DNA from: Kitasatospora sp. NBC_01266
GTDB taxonomy: Bacteria; Actinomycetota; Actinomycetes; Streptomycetales; Streptomycetaceae
Direction: 5' to 3'
DNA length: 64,000 bases
NCBI RefSeq assembly: GCF_036242395.1
Contig: NZ_CP108458.1
Location: forward strand, 4,526,001-4,590,000
The translations under genes were made by a program, and so were the position numbers. Numbering within the stretch: the stretch's first letter is position 1; every line of letters begins with the position of its first letter. This document shows positions 43,451-52,544 of the stretch, piece after piece. Below the pieces are notes generated by a model that was given only the letters and a program-made list of their open reading frames with translations, did not search any database and was not told the origin of the DNA.

Positions 43451-43477
43451 CCTAGGATCATTAACTATTTGCCTAGG
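43451..43477. promoter_or_regulatory. two CCTAGG palindromes, candidate TetR operator
   Basis: CCTAGG at 43451-43456 and 43472-43477, 21 bases apart (two helical turns), in an AT-rich 63-base divergent gap. CCTAGG is rare in this high-GC sequence context. Confidence 0.5.
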
Positions 43478-43504
43478 GAGTATAGGCGGCATAGCGTCGT
43501 ACGC

Positions 43505-43999
43505 ATGAAGGCACTGACCGAGCAGGACATTCGCACGTCGTTCGTCAACTGCTCCAAGGGCGAGGCCAAGCGGCTGGCGACCCCGCGCGATCTGGACGAA
43601 CGCCCCTGGGACGACCTGGACTTCCTCGGCTGGCGCGATCCGGGTGCCGCCGACCGCGCCTACCTCGTGCTGCCCGGGGCGGACGGGCCGATCGGCGTGA
43701 CGCTGCGCTTCTCGGCGCAGCAGCGCGGTTTCCTGCGCCGCAGCATGTGCAGCATCTGCCTGACCACCCACCCGGGCAGCGGCGTCTCGCTGATGTCCGC
43801 CCGCAAGGCCGGGCAGGACGGCCGGGACGGCAACTCGGTCGGCGCCTACATGTGCACCGACCTGGCCTGCTCGCTCTACGTGCGCGGCAAGCGGCTGCCC
43901 GAGCCTGGCGCGCGCTTCGAGGAGTCGCTGACCCAGGCCGAGCAGATCGACCGGATGGTGGCGAACCTGGAGGCGTTCGTGGCCAAGCTCTTCGGCTGA
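43505..43999 (+). CDS. FBP-domain (FusB-like) zinc-finger protein
   Basis: A 164-residue protein from ATG 43505. The C-terminal treble-clef zinc finger (CSICLTTHPGSGVSLMSARKAG, then YMCTDLACSLYVR) with CxxC and CxxxxC ligands marks the FBP/FusB family of elongation-factor-G-binding proteins, which can rescue ribosomes from fusidic-acid-stalled EF-G. N-terminal helical part includes SFVNCSKGEAKRL. Confidence 0.82.
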   Translation: MKALTEQDIRTSFVNCSKGEAKRLATPRDLDERPWDDLDFLGWRDPGAADRAYLVLPGADGPIGVTLRFSAQQRGFLRRSMCSICLTTHPGSGVSLMSARKAGQDGRDGNSVGAYMCTDLACSLYVRGKRLPEPGARFEESLTQAEQIDRMVANLEAFVAKLFG

Positions 44000-44067
44000 G
44001 CGGCGGTGCCGCCCGCCCGCGGCGGCGGGGCCCGGCCCGAGCGGCCGAGCCCCGTGGCCGACCCCGG

Positions 44068-44949
44068 CTAGCCGATCTGCGCGAGTCGCGGCAGCAGCTG
44101 CTCGGCGATCTCCTCGGCGAACTCGGCCGGGTTGCGGCCGGCTTCGGGCACCACCTGCACTTCGGTGACACCCAGCTCGGCCAGCTGCTCCGCCTCGCTC
44201 AGGAAGGCGTCCAGCTCGCTCAGCACCGGGCGACGGCTGCACATCACCGTCTTCTCGATCGCCTCGTAGTCGCGGTTCTCGGCGGCGCAGTGCGCCCGCA
44301 GCACGTCCAGCTTGTGGCCGATGTCCGCGACGCCGGTGCCGAACAGGTTGCACGCGTCGGCGTACCGGGCCACCAGGAGCAGCGTCTTCTTCTCGCCGCT
44401 GCCGCCGATCATGATCGGCGGACGCGGGGCGCGCAGCGGCTGCGGCACGCAGAGCGTCTCGGCCAGCTGGTAGTGCCGCCCCTGGTACGGGCCGTTGTCG
44501 TCGCTCCACATCTGCAGGCAGATCTGCAGCGTCTCCTCCAGCCGCTCGAAGCGCTCGCCCATCGGCACCACCGGCACCCCCAGGGCCTGCTGCTCCCGCT
44601 CGTACCAGGAGGCGCCCAGCCCCAGCTGCGCCCGGCCGCCGGAGAGCACGTCCAGGGTGGTGACGATCTTCGCCAGCAGGCCCGGGTAGCGGTACATCAC
44701 CCCGGTGACCATCAGGTTGAGCTGCATCCGCTCGGTCAGCGCCGCCACGTAGCCGAGGGTGGTGTAGCCCTCCAGCATCGGCTCCTCGGCGACCGAGTGC
44801 GGGGTCATCATCTGGAAGTAGTGGTCCATCACGGTGAACCGGCTGACCCCCGCCTGCTCGGCGATCCGCGCCGTGCGGGCGAGCGTCGGGGCGATCAGGG
44901 CCGGGTCCTCGGGCGTCGAGTACTTCCAGTAGTGCAGGCCGAGCTTCAT
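44068..44949 (-). CDS. LLM-class F420-dependent oxidoreductase
   Basis: A 293-residue protein from ATG 44949 (MKLGLHYWKYS). Luciferase-like TIM barrel with TTLDVLSGGRAQLGLGASWYEREQQALGVP, the classic F420-LLM stretch, and PPIMIGGSGEKKTL. Likely reduces or oxidises a substrate with cofactor F420. Substrate unknown. Confidence 0.88.
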   Translation of the reverse strand: MKLGLHYWKYSTPEDPALIAPTLARTARIAEQAGVSRFTVMDHYFQMMTPHSVAEEPMLEGYTTLGYVAALTERMQLNLMVTGVMYRYPGLLAKIVTTLDVLSGGRAQLGLGASWYEREQQALGVPVVPMGERFERLEETLQICLQMWSDDNGPYQGRHYQLAETLCVPQPLRAPRPPIMIGGSGEKKTLLLVARYADACNLFGTGVADIGHKLDVLRAHCAAENRDYEAIEKTVMCSRRPVLSELDAFLSEAEQLAELGVTEVQVVPEAGRNPAEFAEEIAEQLLPRLAQIG

Positions 44950-45080
44950 CGCGGGTACCCCCACAGGGCAGAGAGTGACTGGTCAGCGGATCGACGCTAT
45001 CGCGTCTGACGGCAGCTCAGTTCGCCTGACACCAAAGGGTGATGGCCCGGCGGCTGCTCAGCGACCGGACCGCCGTACGG

Positions 45081-45119
45081 AGCTGGGCGGCAGCTCGTCA
45101 GTGTGGCTGCCGCCCAGCT
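45081..45119 (-). terminator. terminator after pirin gene
   Basis: Perfect 14-base arms at 45081-45094 and 45106-45119, 11-base loop; starts 16 bases beyond the stop on the minus strand. Confidence 0.75.
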
Positions 45120-45134
45120 GAGTTGACCGACCAC

Positions 45135-46085
45135 TCAGTCGATCGGGTGCCCGAACTTCCCCGACTGGAAGTCCGACATCGCCTGCTCCAGCTCCCGGTG
45201 GCTGTTCATCACGAACGGCCCGTACCAGGCCACCGGCTCCTGGATCGGCTGCCCGCCCAGGATGATCACGTCCAGGTTCGGGTGACGCGACTCCTGCTGC
45301 TGGTCGGCGGTGATGGTGAGGGTGTCGCCCTCGCCGAAGACCACGGCCTGGCCGGTGTGGAACGGGCGGCCCTCGCTGCCGACCGTGCCGGCGCCGTTGA
45401 GGGCGTAGGCGAGGGCGTTGAAGTCCTTGCGCCACGGGATGGTCAGGCTCGCGCCGGGGGTGATGGTGGCGTGCAGCAGGGTGATCGGGGTGTGGGTGCT
45501 GCCGGGGCCCTGGTGGCCGTCCAGCTCGCCGGCGATCAGGCGCAGGATGGCGCCGCCGTCGGGGGTGCTGAGCAGCTTCACGTGGCCGCCGTGGATGTCC
45601 TGGTAGCGGGGGGTGGTCATCTTGTCGGAGGCCGGCAGGTTGACCCAGAGCTGGATGCCGTGGAACAGGCCGCCGGAGAGCACCAGGGACTCGGGCGGGG
45701 TCTCGATGTGCAGGATGCCGGAGCCGGCCGTCATCCACTGGGTGTCGCCGCCGCCGAGGTGGCCACCGCCGCCGTGCGAGTCCTTGTGGATGAACTCGCC
45801 GTCGATCAGGTAGGTCACCGTCTCGAAGCCGCGGTGCGGGTGCCACGGGGTGCCCTTGGGCTCGCCCGCCGCGTACTCCACCTCGCCCATCTGGTCCATC
45901 ATGATGAACGGGGAGAGGTACTTCTGGTTGATCTTCGCGAAGGCCCGGCGGACCGGGAAGCCCTCGCCTTCGAACCCTTCGAGGGCGGTGGACACCGCCA
46001 GGACCGGCCGGGGCGCCGTGAGCGCGGGGTCGGGGGTGGCGACGCGGGGGAGGGTCAGCGGGTTCTCGACGGTCACGGCGGGCAT
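45135..46085 (-). CDS. pirin family protein (contains phiC31-attB-like site)
   Basis: A 316-residue cupin-fold pirin. Metal-site motif PHRGFETVTYLIDGEFIHKDSHG at residues 83-105 with His ligands and the C-terminal pirin domain. Pirins can act as quercetin dioxygenase-like or regulatory proteins; in Streptomyces the homologous gene is the chromosomal attachment site of phage phiC31. The corresponding DNA here (45840-45873) is intact, so the gene is unoccupied. Confidence 0.9.
   Translation of the reverse strand: MPAVTVENPLTLPRVATPDPALTAPRPVLAVSTALEGFEGEGFPVRRAFAKINQKYLSPFIMMDQMGEVEYAAGEPKGTPWHPHRGFETVTYLIDGEFIHKDSHGGGGHLGGGDTQWMTAGSGILHIETPPESLVLSGGLFHGIQLWVNLPASDKMTTPRYQDIHGGHVKLLSTPDGGAILRLIAGELDGHQGPGSTHTPITLLHATITPGASLTIPWRKDFNALAYALNGAGTVGSEGRPFHTGQAVVFGEGDTLTITADQQQESRHPNLDVIILGGQPIQEPVAWYGPFVMNSHRELEQAMSDFQSGKFGHPID
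45840..45873. other. intact phiC31-attB-like site
   Basis: Aligned to the minimal phiC31 attB as I recall it, 29 of 34 bases match, including the central TT (45856-45857) and its flanks GTGCCCTTGGGCTC. It lies inside the pirin gene, the same host gene used by phiC31 in Streptomyces. No element occupies it. Confidence 0.85.
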
Positions 46086-46258
46086 GTCGGCCTCTTTTCT
46101 GGGGGGTTCTTGGCCTACAACCCAGAGATTAGTTCAATGCTCAACAAGAAGCAAGTTGAAGCTTCAACCATTGCTCGAGGGGTCGGCCCTGGCGGGGTCG
46201 GCCAAGGAGTCGGCCCCCGCCGCGAGCGACAGGGGCCGGAGCCGGCGGACGGGTCGGG

Positions 46259-46792
46259 TCAGCCGTACATGCGGCGCATGGTGAAGTCGACCATCTGCTC
46301 CACGGCCTTGGCGTCGAACACCATCCGGTGCTCGCCCTCCATGTCCAGCGCGAAGCCGTAGCCGGTCGGCAGCAGGTCCAGCACCTCGGCGCCGGAGACG
46401 GAGAAGTACTTGGAGTCCTTGCCCGCGTACCGCCGCAGCTCCTTGAGCGAGCTGAACATCGGGATCACCGGCGTCGGCGTGTTGTGCAGGGCCAGGAAGC
46501 CGGGGCGGTCGCCGCGCGGGCAGTGCACCTTGGAGGTGATGAAGATCGCCTGGAAGTCCTCCACCGGCATCGAGCCGGTGGTGAAGGCGCGCACCGCGTC
46601 CGCGAGCGAGGGCGGGGAGGGCTCGGGGTAGAGCGACTGGGCGGCCTGCTGCTGCTCGCCGTACCCTGCCCCGGCGCCGGCCTGCGCGCCGTAGCCCTGC
46701 TGCCCGTACATGCCGCCCATGCCGGCCTGCCCCGCCTGCTGGTAGGGGTCGCCCGGGTAGCCGCCGTTCGCGCTCTGCTCATAGCCGTACAC
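46259..46792 (-). CDS. SseB-domain protein
   Basis: A 177-residue protein from GTG 46792. N-terminal Gly/Tyr/Gln-rich low-complexity tail (about 60 residues), then an SseB fold (FQAIFITSKVHCPRGDRPGFLALHNTPTPVIPMFSSLKELRRYA). Function unknown in actinobacteria. Ahead of it, 46793-46970 contains no gene. Confidence 0.8.
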   Translation of the reverse strand: MYGYEQSANGGYPGDPYQQAGQAGMGGMYGQQGYGAQAGAGAGYGEQQQAAQSLYPEPSPPSLADAVRAFTTGSMPVEDFQAIFITSKVHCPRGDRPGFLALHNTPTPVIPMFSSLKELRRYAGKDSKYFSVSGAEVLDLLPTGYGFALDMEGEHRMVFDAKAVEQMVDFTMRRMYG

Positions 46793-46973
46793 ACGGACAG
46801 GCTAGCGAACCGGGCCCGCCCCGCGGGGCGGGCGAACCGGACAAGGTGCGCTGGGATGGTGCTGTCGGAATCCGACGGACGCGGGTCCGCCCGGTGCCCC
46901 GGCCGGTGCCCGGTCCGATGGCCGCGACGTGACTACGTTCACGCCGGTTTCACGGCGAAAGGCTTGAAGAAGT

Positions 46974-46985
46974 TACTAACCGGTA
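46974..46985. promoter_or_regulatory. candidate operator TACTNNCNGGTA, copy 1, upstream of FadE5-like gene
   Basis: TACTAACCGGTA, preceded by AGT as in the etfD site. It is 98 bases upstream of the acyl-CoA dehydrogenase start. Confidence 0.5.
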
Positions 46986-46999
46986 GCATCATGATGTTC

Positions 47000-47011
47000 T
47001 ACTGGCGGGTA
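47000..47011. promoter_or_regulatory. candidate operator TACTNNCNGGTA, copy 2
   Basis: TACTGGCGGGTA, 26 bases downstream of copy 1 and 72 bases before the dehydrogenase start. Same 12-base pattern as 9811-9822. Confidence 0.5.
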
Positions 47012-47082
47012 GGGGCGTCCCAGTATCAAGGCGTCCGAGCAGCAATTGGCGCACCCGGAAGCGACGAACCGGAGAAACGGTC

Positions 47083-48912
47083 ATGGGTCACTACAAGTCC
47101 AACCTGCGGGACGTGGAGTTCAACCTCTTCGAGGTGCTCGGCCGCGACCAGGTGTACGGCACCGGTCCGTTCGCCGACATGGATGTCGACACCGCGAAGA
47201 GCATTCTGAGCGAGATCTCGCGCCTGGCCGAGAACGAGCTGGCCGCCTCCTTCGTCGACGCCGACCGCAACCCGCCGGTCTTCGACCCGGAGACCAACAC
47301 CGCGCCGATCCCGGACTCCTTCAAGAAGAGCTACAACGCGTACATGGACGCGGAGTGGTGGCGCCTGGGCATCCCGACCGAGATCGGCGGCCAGGTCACC
47401 CCGTCCTCGCTGATCTGGGCCTACGCCGAGCAGATCCTGGGCTCGAACCCGGCCATCTGGATGTACTCCTCCGGTCCGGCCTTCGCCGGCGTCGTCTTCG
47501 ACGAGGGCACCGAGGAGCAGGCCAAGATCGCCAAGCTGATGACCGAGCGGCTCTGGGGCGCCACCATGGTGCTCACCGAGCCCGACGCGGGCTCCGACGT
47601 GGGCGCCGGCCGCACCAAGGCGATCAAGCAGGAGGACGGCTCCTGGCACATCGAGGGTGTGAAGCGCTTCATCACCTCGGGCGAGCACGACATGTCCGAG
47701 AACATCATCCACCTGGTGCTGGCCCGCCCCGAGGGCGGCAAGCCGGGCACCAAGGGCCTGGGCCTGTACATCGTCCCCAAGTTCGACTTCGACTGGGAGA
47801 CCGGCGAGCTGGGCGAGCGCAACGGCGCCTACGCGACCAACGTCGAGCACAAGATGGGTCTGAAGGCCTCCAACACCTGTGAGATGACCTTCGGCGCCAA
47901 GCACCCGGCCAAGGGCTGGCTGGTCGGCGAGACCGTCGACGGCATCCGCCAGATGTTCAAGATCATCGAGTTCGCCCGGATGATGGTCGGCACGAAGGCC
48001 ATCGCCACCCTCTCCACTGGCTACCTGAACGCGCTGGAGTACGCCAAGGAGCGCGTGCAGGGCGCCGACATCGCCAACTTCCTGGACAAGAACGCGCCGC
48101 GCGTCACCATCACGCACCACCCGGACGTGCGCCGTTCGCTGATGACCCAGAAGGCCTACGCCGAGGGCATGCGCGCGCTGGTCCTCTACACCGCCTCGGT
48201 GCAGGACGACATGACGGCCGCCCGCCTGCGCGGTGAGAAGGACGAGGCCGCCGAGCGCCTGAACGACCTGCTGCTGCCGATCGTCAAGGGCTACGGCTCG
48301 GAGAGGTCCTACGAGCAGCTGGCCCAGTCGCTGCAGACCTTCGGCGGCTCCGGCTTCCTGCAGGAGTACCCGATCGAGCAGTACATCCGGGACGCCAAGA
48401 TCGACACCCTCTACGAGGGCACCACCGCGATCCAGGGCCTGGACTTCTTCTTCCGCAAGATCGTCAAGGACGGCGGCCAGGCGCTCACCGCGGTCTCCGC
48501 GCAGATCCAGAAGTTCCTCGGCGCGGGTGAGGGCGGCGACGCCCTGGCCGCCGAGCGCGAGCTGCTCGGCAAGGCCGCCGGCGACCTGGAGGCCATCGTC
48601 GGCAAGCTGCTCGCCGACCTCTCCGCGGTCGAGCAGGACGTGAAGAACATGCACAAGGTGGGCCTCAACACCACCCGCCTGCTGCTGGTCTCCGGCGACG
48701 TGGTGGTCGGCTGGCTGCTGCTGCGCCAGGCCGCCGTCGCGCTGGCCAAGATCGAGGCCGGCGCCACCGGCAAGGACCTCGCCTTCTACCAGGGCAAGGT
48801 GGCCGGCGCCCAGTTCTTCGCCCGCAACATCCTGCCGACCGTCAGTGCCCAGCGTCTGATCGCCGAGGGCGTCGACCTGGACGTCATGGAGCTGGCCGAG
48901 GACGCGTTCTGA
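47083..48912 (+). CDS. acyl-CoA dehydrogenase, FadE5-like long form
   Basis: A 609-residue protein. N-terminal extension of about 100 residues (MGHYKSNLRDVEFNLFEVLG), the FAD domain with TMVLTEPDAGSDVGAG, GVKRFITSGEHD, and catalytic-region TLYEGTTAIQGLDFFFRKI (Glu); a C-terminal alpha-helical ACAD domain. Length and order match the FadE5-type broad-range dehydrogenases of actinobacteria. It likely passes electrons via EtfBA to EtfD (9920) and shares a promoter motif with it. Confidence 0.92.
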   Translation: MGHYKSNLRDVEFNLFEVLGRDQVYGTGPFADMDVDTAKSILSEISRLAENELAASFVDADRNPPVFDPETNTAPIPDSFKKSYNAYMDAEWWRLGIPTEIGGQVTPSSLIWAYAEQILGSNPAIWMYSSGPAFAGVVFDEGTEEQAKIAKLMTERLWGATMVLTEPDAGSDVGAGRTKAIKQEDGSWHIEGVKRFITSGEHDMSENIIHLVLARPEGGKPGTKGLGLYIVPKFDFDWETGELGERNGAYATNVEHKMGLKASNTCEMTFGAKHPAKGWLVGETVDGIRQMFKIIEFARMMVGTKAIATLSTGYLNALEYAKERVQGADIANFLDKNAPRVTITHHPDVRRSLMTQKAYAEGMRALVLYTASVQDDMTAARLRGEKDEAAERLNDLLLPIVKGYGSERSYEQLAQSLQTFGGSGFLQEYPIEQYIRDAKIDTLYEGTTAIQGLDFFFRKIVKDGGQALTAVSAQIQKFLGAGEGGDALAAERELLGKAAGDLEAIVGKLLADLSAVEQDVKNMHKVGLNTTRLLLVSGDVVVGWLLLRQAAVALAKIEAGATGKDLAFYQGKVAGAQFFARNILPTVSAQRLIAEGVDLDVMELAEDAF

Positions 48913-48947
48913 GCCAGTCGCTCCTGAAGACCGCCTGACCAACCCTC

Positions 48948-48989
48948 AGCACCGTGGGGCCCGCGCGTTCGCGCGGGCCCCACGGTGCT
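48948..48989 (+). terminator. strong terminator after FadE5-like gene
   Basis: Perfect 19-base arms (48948-48966 and 48971-48989) with a GTTC loop, followed by TCTC; 36 bases beyond the stop. Confidence 0.85.
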
Positions 48990-49130
48990 TCTCACGGCTC
49001 GCCGGCTGGGCACCCGCTGGACGTCCTCGGGCCGGTATGGTCTCTTGACCGCCCTGTCGGTGTACGGGCATATGCTCGGGCCGGGAGGCCCTCCCCACCG
49101 GCTCTCCGCAACCCTCGACTCAGGAGCAGC

Positions 49131-50438
49131 ATGTCGACCGCCGACCACCCGGTCTACTTCGACCGGACCCACACCGACGATTTGATCGCCTATCTGGCCG
49201 CCGCCCCGTCCCCGTTCCACGCCGTGGCCGGTGCGGTCGAGCGCCTGGAGAAGGCGGGCTTCCGGCAGGTCGCCGAGACCGACATGTGGGAGGGCACGGC
49301 CGGTGGGAAGTACGTCGTGCGAGGCGGCGCGCTGATCGCCTGGTTCGTCCCCGCGGCTGCGACCCCGGCCACGCCGTACCGGGTGGTGGGCACCCACACC
49401 GACTCGCCCAACCTGCGGGTCAAGCCGGTGCCGGACACCGGCTCGGTCGGCTGGCGCCAGGTGGCCGTGGAGATCTACGGCGGGGTGCCGCTGAACACCT
49501 GGCTCGACCGGGATCTGGGGCTCTCCGGGCGACTGGTGCTGCGCGACGGGTCGGCCCGGCTGGTGCAGCTGGACGAGCCGCTGCTGCGCGTTCCGCAGCT
49601 GTCGATCCACCTCGACCGCGGGGTCAACGACGGGCTGAAGCTGGACAAGCAGCGGCATCTGACCCCGATCTGGGGACTGGGCCAGGTGGACGAGGGCAGC
49701 CTGATCTCCTACGTCGCCGAGCGGGCCGGACTGGACGCGAACGAGGTGGTGGGCTGGGATCTGATGACCCATGACGTCCAGCCGCCGTCCTACCTGGGCC
49801 GCGATCGCGAGCTGCTGGCCGCGCCACGCCTGGACAACCTGCTCTCGGTGCACGCGGCGACCGCCGCGCTGGCCGCCGCGGCCACCGCGAGCGGCGCCGA
49901 CAGCCTGCCGTACATCCCGGTGCTGGCCGCCTTCGACCACGAGGAGACCGGCAGCGAGTCGGACACCGGCGCGCAGGGTCCGCTGCTCGGCAACGTGCTG
50001 GAGCGCAGCGTCCACGCGCGCGGCGGCACGGTCGAGGACCGGGCCCGGGCGCTGGCCGGCACCGTCTGCCTCTCCTCGGACATGGCGCACGCCGTGCACC
50101 CCAACTACAGCGAGCGGCACGAGCCGGGCCACCAGCCGATGCCCAACGGCGGCCCGATCCTCAAGGTCAACGTCAACAACCGGTACGCCACCAACGGCAT
50201 GGGCCGGGCGATCTTCGCCCAGGCCTGCGAGCGCGCGGGCGTGCCGTGGCAGGTCTTCGTCTCCAACAACGCGATGCCCTGCGGGACCACGATCGGCCCG
50301 ATCACCGCGGCCCGGCTCGGCATCACCACGGTGGACTGCGGGATCGCCGCGCTCTCGATGCACTCGGCGCGCGAGCTGTGCGGCGCCGAGGACCCGTACC
50401 TGCTGGCCTCGGCGCTCAAGGCCTTCCTGGAGGGCTGA
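49131..50438 (+). CDS. M18-family aminopeptidase
   Basis: A 435-residue protein from ATG 49131 (CAGGAGCAGC upstream). Zinc-binding motifs THTDSPNLRVKP, FDHEETGSESDTGA and SSDMAHAVHPNY are those of M18 (aspartyl-type) aminopeptidases. Cytosolic dinuclear-zinc peptidase that removes N-terminal acidic residues. Confidence 0.93.
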   Translation: MSTADHPVYFDRTHTDDLIAYLAAAPSPFHAVAGAVERLEKAGFRQVAETDMWEGTAGGKYVVRGGALIAWFVPAAATPATPYRVVGTHTDSPNLRVKPVPDTGSVGWRQVAVEIYGGVPLNTWLDRDLGLSGRLVLRDGSARLVQLDEPLLRVPQLSIHLDRGVNDGLKLDKQRHLTPIWGLGQVDEGSLISYVAERAGLDANEVVGWDLMTHDVQPPSYLGRDRELLAAPRLDNLLSVHAATAALAAAATASGADSLPYIPVLAAFDHEETGSESDTGAQGPLLGNVLERSVHARGGTVEDRARALAGTVCLSSDMAHAVHPNYSERHEPGHQPMPNGGPILKVNVNNRYATNGMGRAIFAQACERAGVPWQVFVSNNAMPCGTTIGPITAARLGITTVDCGIAALSMHSARELCGAEDPYLLASALKAFLEG

Positions 50439-50443
50439 CAGCT

Positions 50444-50475
50444 GGTCAGGGGGCGGCCGAAGCCGCCCCCTGACC
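50444..50475. terminator. bidirectional terminator
   Basis: Perfect 14-base arms with a CGAA tetraloop between convergent genes ending at 50438 and 50481. Confidence 0.85.
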
Positions 50476-50480
50476 TCATG

Positions 50481-52301
50481 TCACTCCATCCCGGCCAGCA
50501 CCAGCGGCAGCCGCCTCGCGCCGCCCGCCACCAGCTTCACCGGTACCCCCCAGTCCTGCTGGTGCACATGGCAGGCCGGGTACTCGATCGCGGGGTCGTC
50601 GTCGCAGGACGCGGCCATCGCCGAGACGTGCAGCACGCCCTCGGTCAGCTCGCCGGAGAGCACCAGTTCGCGGGAGAGATCGGTGTCCGCGCCCGCGCCG
50701 GAGACCAGCAGCTCGGGCGGGGTGGCGCTGACCAGCAGCCGGGTCGAGGGGCCGTAGCGCAGGTCCAGCTTCTGGCCGCTCGGCGCGGTGAAGACCACGT
50801 CCAGGCGCAGCGGGCCCGGGGCCACCTTGGTCGCGGCGCGCTGGGTGCGGTGTGCGACCGCCTCGACCCGCACCGCCTCCTCGGGCAGCCGCAGCCGGGT
50901 CAGCCGGTGCCGGGCCGACTCCACCACCACGATGTCCTCGTCCACCAGGACCGCGCCGGAGGGCTCGCGCAGGTCGGTGGCCAGCGTGCTGACCTCGCCG
51001 GAGGCCGCATCGAAGCGGCGCAGCGCGTGGTTGTAGGTGTCGGCGATCGCCACCGAGCCGTCCGGCAGCGCGGTGACGCCCAGCGGGTGCTGGAGCAGCG
51101 CCTGCTCGGCGGCGCCGTCGCGGTGGCCGAAGTCGAACAGGCCGGTGCCGACGGCGGTGTGCACGCAGTGGGTCCCACGGGCGACCCAGCGCAGCGCCGA
51201 GGTCTCGCTGTCCGCGACCCAGAGCCGCTCGCCGTCCGCCGAGACCGCCAGGCCCGAGGGCTGGGCGAACCAGGCCTCGGCCGCCGGACCGTCGACCAGG
51301 CCCTCGTTGGTGGTGCCGGCCGCGACGCCGACCGTGCCGGTGGCCGGGTCGTAGGCCCAGAGCTGGTGCACCCCGGCCATCGCGATCCACACCCGGCCGT
51401 CGAAGAAGGCCACGTCCCAGGGCGAGGAGAGGTCCACCTCACGGGCCGGTCCCTCGGTCGCCGAGCCCTGCCACCACTGCTTCCCGGTGCCGGCCAGCGT
51501 GGTCACCGTGCCGTCCGCGAGCCGCACGCCGCGCAACGCGTGGTTGACCGTGTCGGCCACCACCACGTCGTACCCGAGGTCCAGCCCGGCCGGCACCAGG
51601 GCCAGGCCCTGCGGCTCGCTGAACCGCGGCCGGTCGCCGTCGACCAGCCCGCGCTCGCCGTCGCCGATCCGCCGCACCACCGTCTCGCCGTCCTCGGCCA
51701 GCTCCACCAGGGCGTGCTGCCCCGAGTCGGCGACCAGGAAGTGGCCGTCCGCCAGCCGCACCGCCTTGCCCGGGAACTTCAGCGCCCCGGCCACCGGCTC
51801 CGGCGCCACGTACGGGCCGTCCCCGCGCCGCAGCGTCCCCTTCGCCGCGTGCTCGGCTTCCAACTCCCCGACCAGCCGCTCGATCGCGTGCGCGTGGCCC
51901 TCACCGGCGTGCTGCGCGACCACGTACCCCTCGGGGTCGATCACCACCAGCGTCGGCCAGGCGCGCACCGCGTACTGCTTCCAGGTGGCCAGCGCCGGAT
52001 CGTCCAGCACCGGGTGCTCCACCTGGTAGCGGGCCACCGCGTCCACCACCGCCTGGTGGTCGGCCTCGTGCACGAACTTGGGCGAGTGCACCCCGACGAT
52101 CACCACCGTGTCGCGGTGCTTCTCCTCCAACTCGCGCAGCTCGTCCAGGACGTGCAGGCAGTTGATGCAGCAGAAGGTCCAGAAGTCTAGTACGACACAC
52201 TTACCTCGTAGATCGGCAAGGGTCAGATCCTTGCCACCGGTGTTGAGCCATCCACCTGCGCCAACCAGTTCGGGGGCGCGGACACGTGCACGAGAAGCCA
52301 T
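50481..52301 (-). CDS. thioredoxin-like/NHL-repeat protein, 5' end supplied by integrated element
   Basis: A 606-residue protein from ATG 52301 (alternative 52319). N-terminal thioredoxin-like domain with the redox motif FCCINC (near residue 45), then six or so NHL blades (SGLAVSADGERLWVADSE, GVTALPDGSVAIADTYNHALR). This is the NHLRC2-like arrangement. The codons for the first 41 residues lie to the right of the attL core (52178-52184) and come from the mobile element; everything after DFW is host chromosome. The gene was probably reconstituted on integration. The product may act in extracellular-like redox folding or scaffolding; no signal peptide is visible. Confidence 0.88.
   Translation of the reverse strand: MASRARVRAPELVGAGGWLNTGGKDLTLADLRGKCVVLDFWTFCCINCLHVLDELRELEEKHRDTVVIVGVHSPKFVHEADHQAVVDAVARYQVEHPVLDDPALATWKQYAVRAWPTLVVIDPEGYVVAQHAGEGHAHAIERLVGELEAEHAAKGTLRRGDGPYVAPEPVAGALKFPGKAVRLADGHFLVADSGQHALVELAEDGETVVRRIGDGERGLVDGDRPRFSEPQGLALVPAGLDLGYDVVVADTVNHALRGVRLADGTVTTLAGTGKQWWQGSATEGPAREVDLSSPWDVAFFDGRVWIAMAGVHQLWAYDPATGTVGVAAGTTNEGLVDGPAAEAWFAQPSGLAVSADGERLWVADSETSALRWVARGTHCVHTAVGTGLFDFGHRDGAAEQALLQHPLGVTALPDGSVAIADTYNHALRRFDAASGEVSTLATDLREPSGAVLVDEDIVVVESARHRLTRLRLPEEAVRVEAVAHRTQRAATKVAPGPLRLDVVFTAPSGQKLDLRYGPSTRLLVSATPPELLVSGAGADTDLSRELVLSGELTEGVLHVSAMAASCDDDPAIEYPACHVHQQDWGVPVKLVAGGARRLPLVLAGME
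52178..52184. other. attL core (left junction of integrated element)
   Basis: TCCAGAA, the shared core of the two junctions, lies in the DFW codons just before the redox Cys motif of the NHL gene. To its right the sequence stays homologous to 59448-59599 without gaps for 152 bases at a constant offset of 7270, and then diverges. Confidence 0.85.
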
Positions 52302-52544
52302 GTCCACATCCAACCCCATCGAGCTGTGGAAGCATCCCGTTGAGTTCCCTCTGCTACGCAGGCCCAGGTCGGTTCTTTGCCGTACGCCCCGCAAGAGCCT
52401 GAGCGCATGCCGGGGCCCAGGTTTCCTGTAGCCGTCGTCCCTTCGCGCAGAGCCGAATGCCAAAGCGGAGACTGAAGACAAGTACCTGATGATGCGATCG
52501 TGTGATGAAGTGGCCCATGATGCGACCGCATAATTCTGGGGCGC

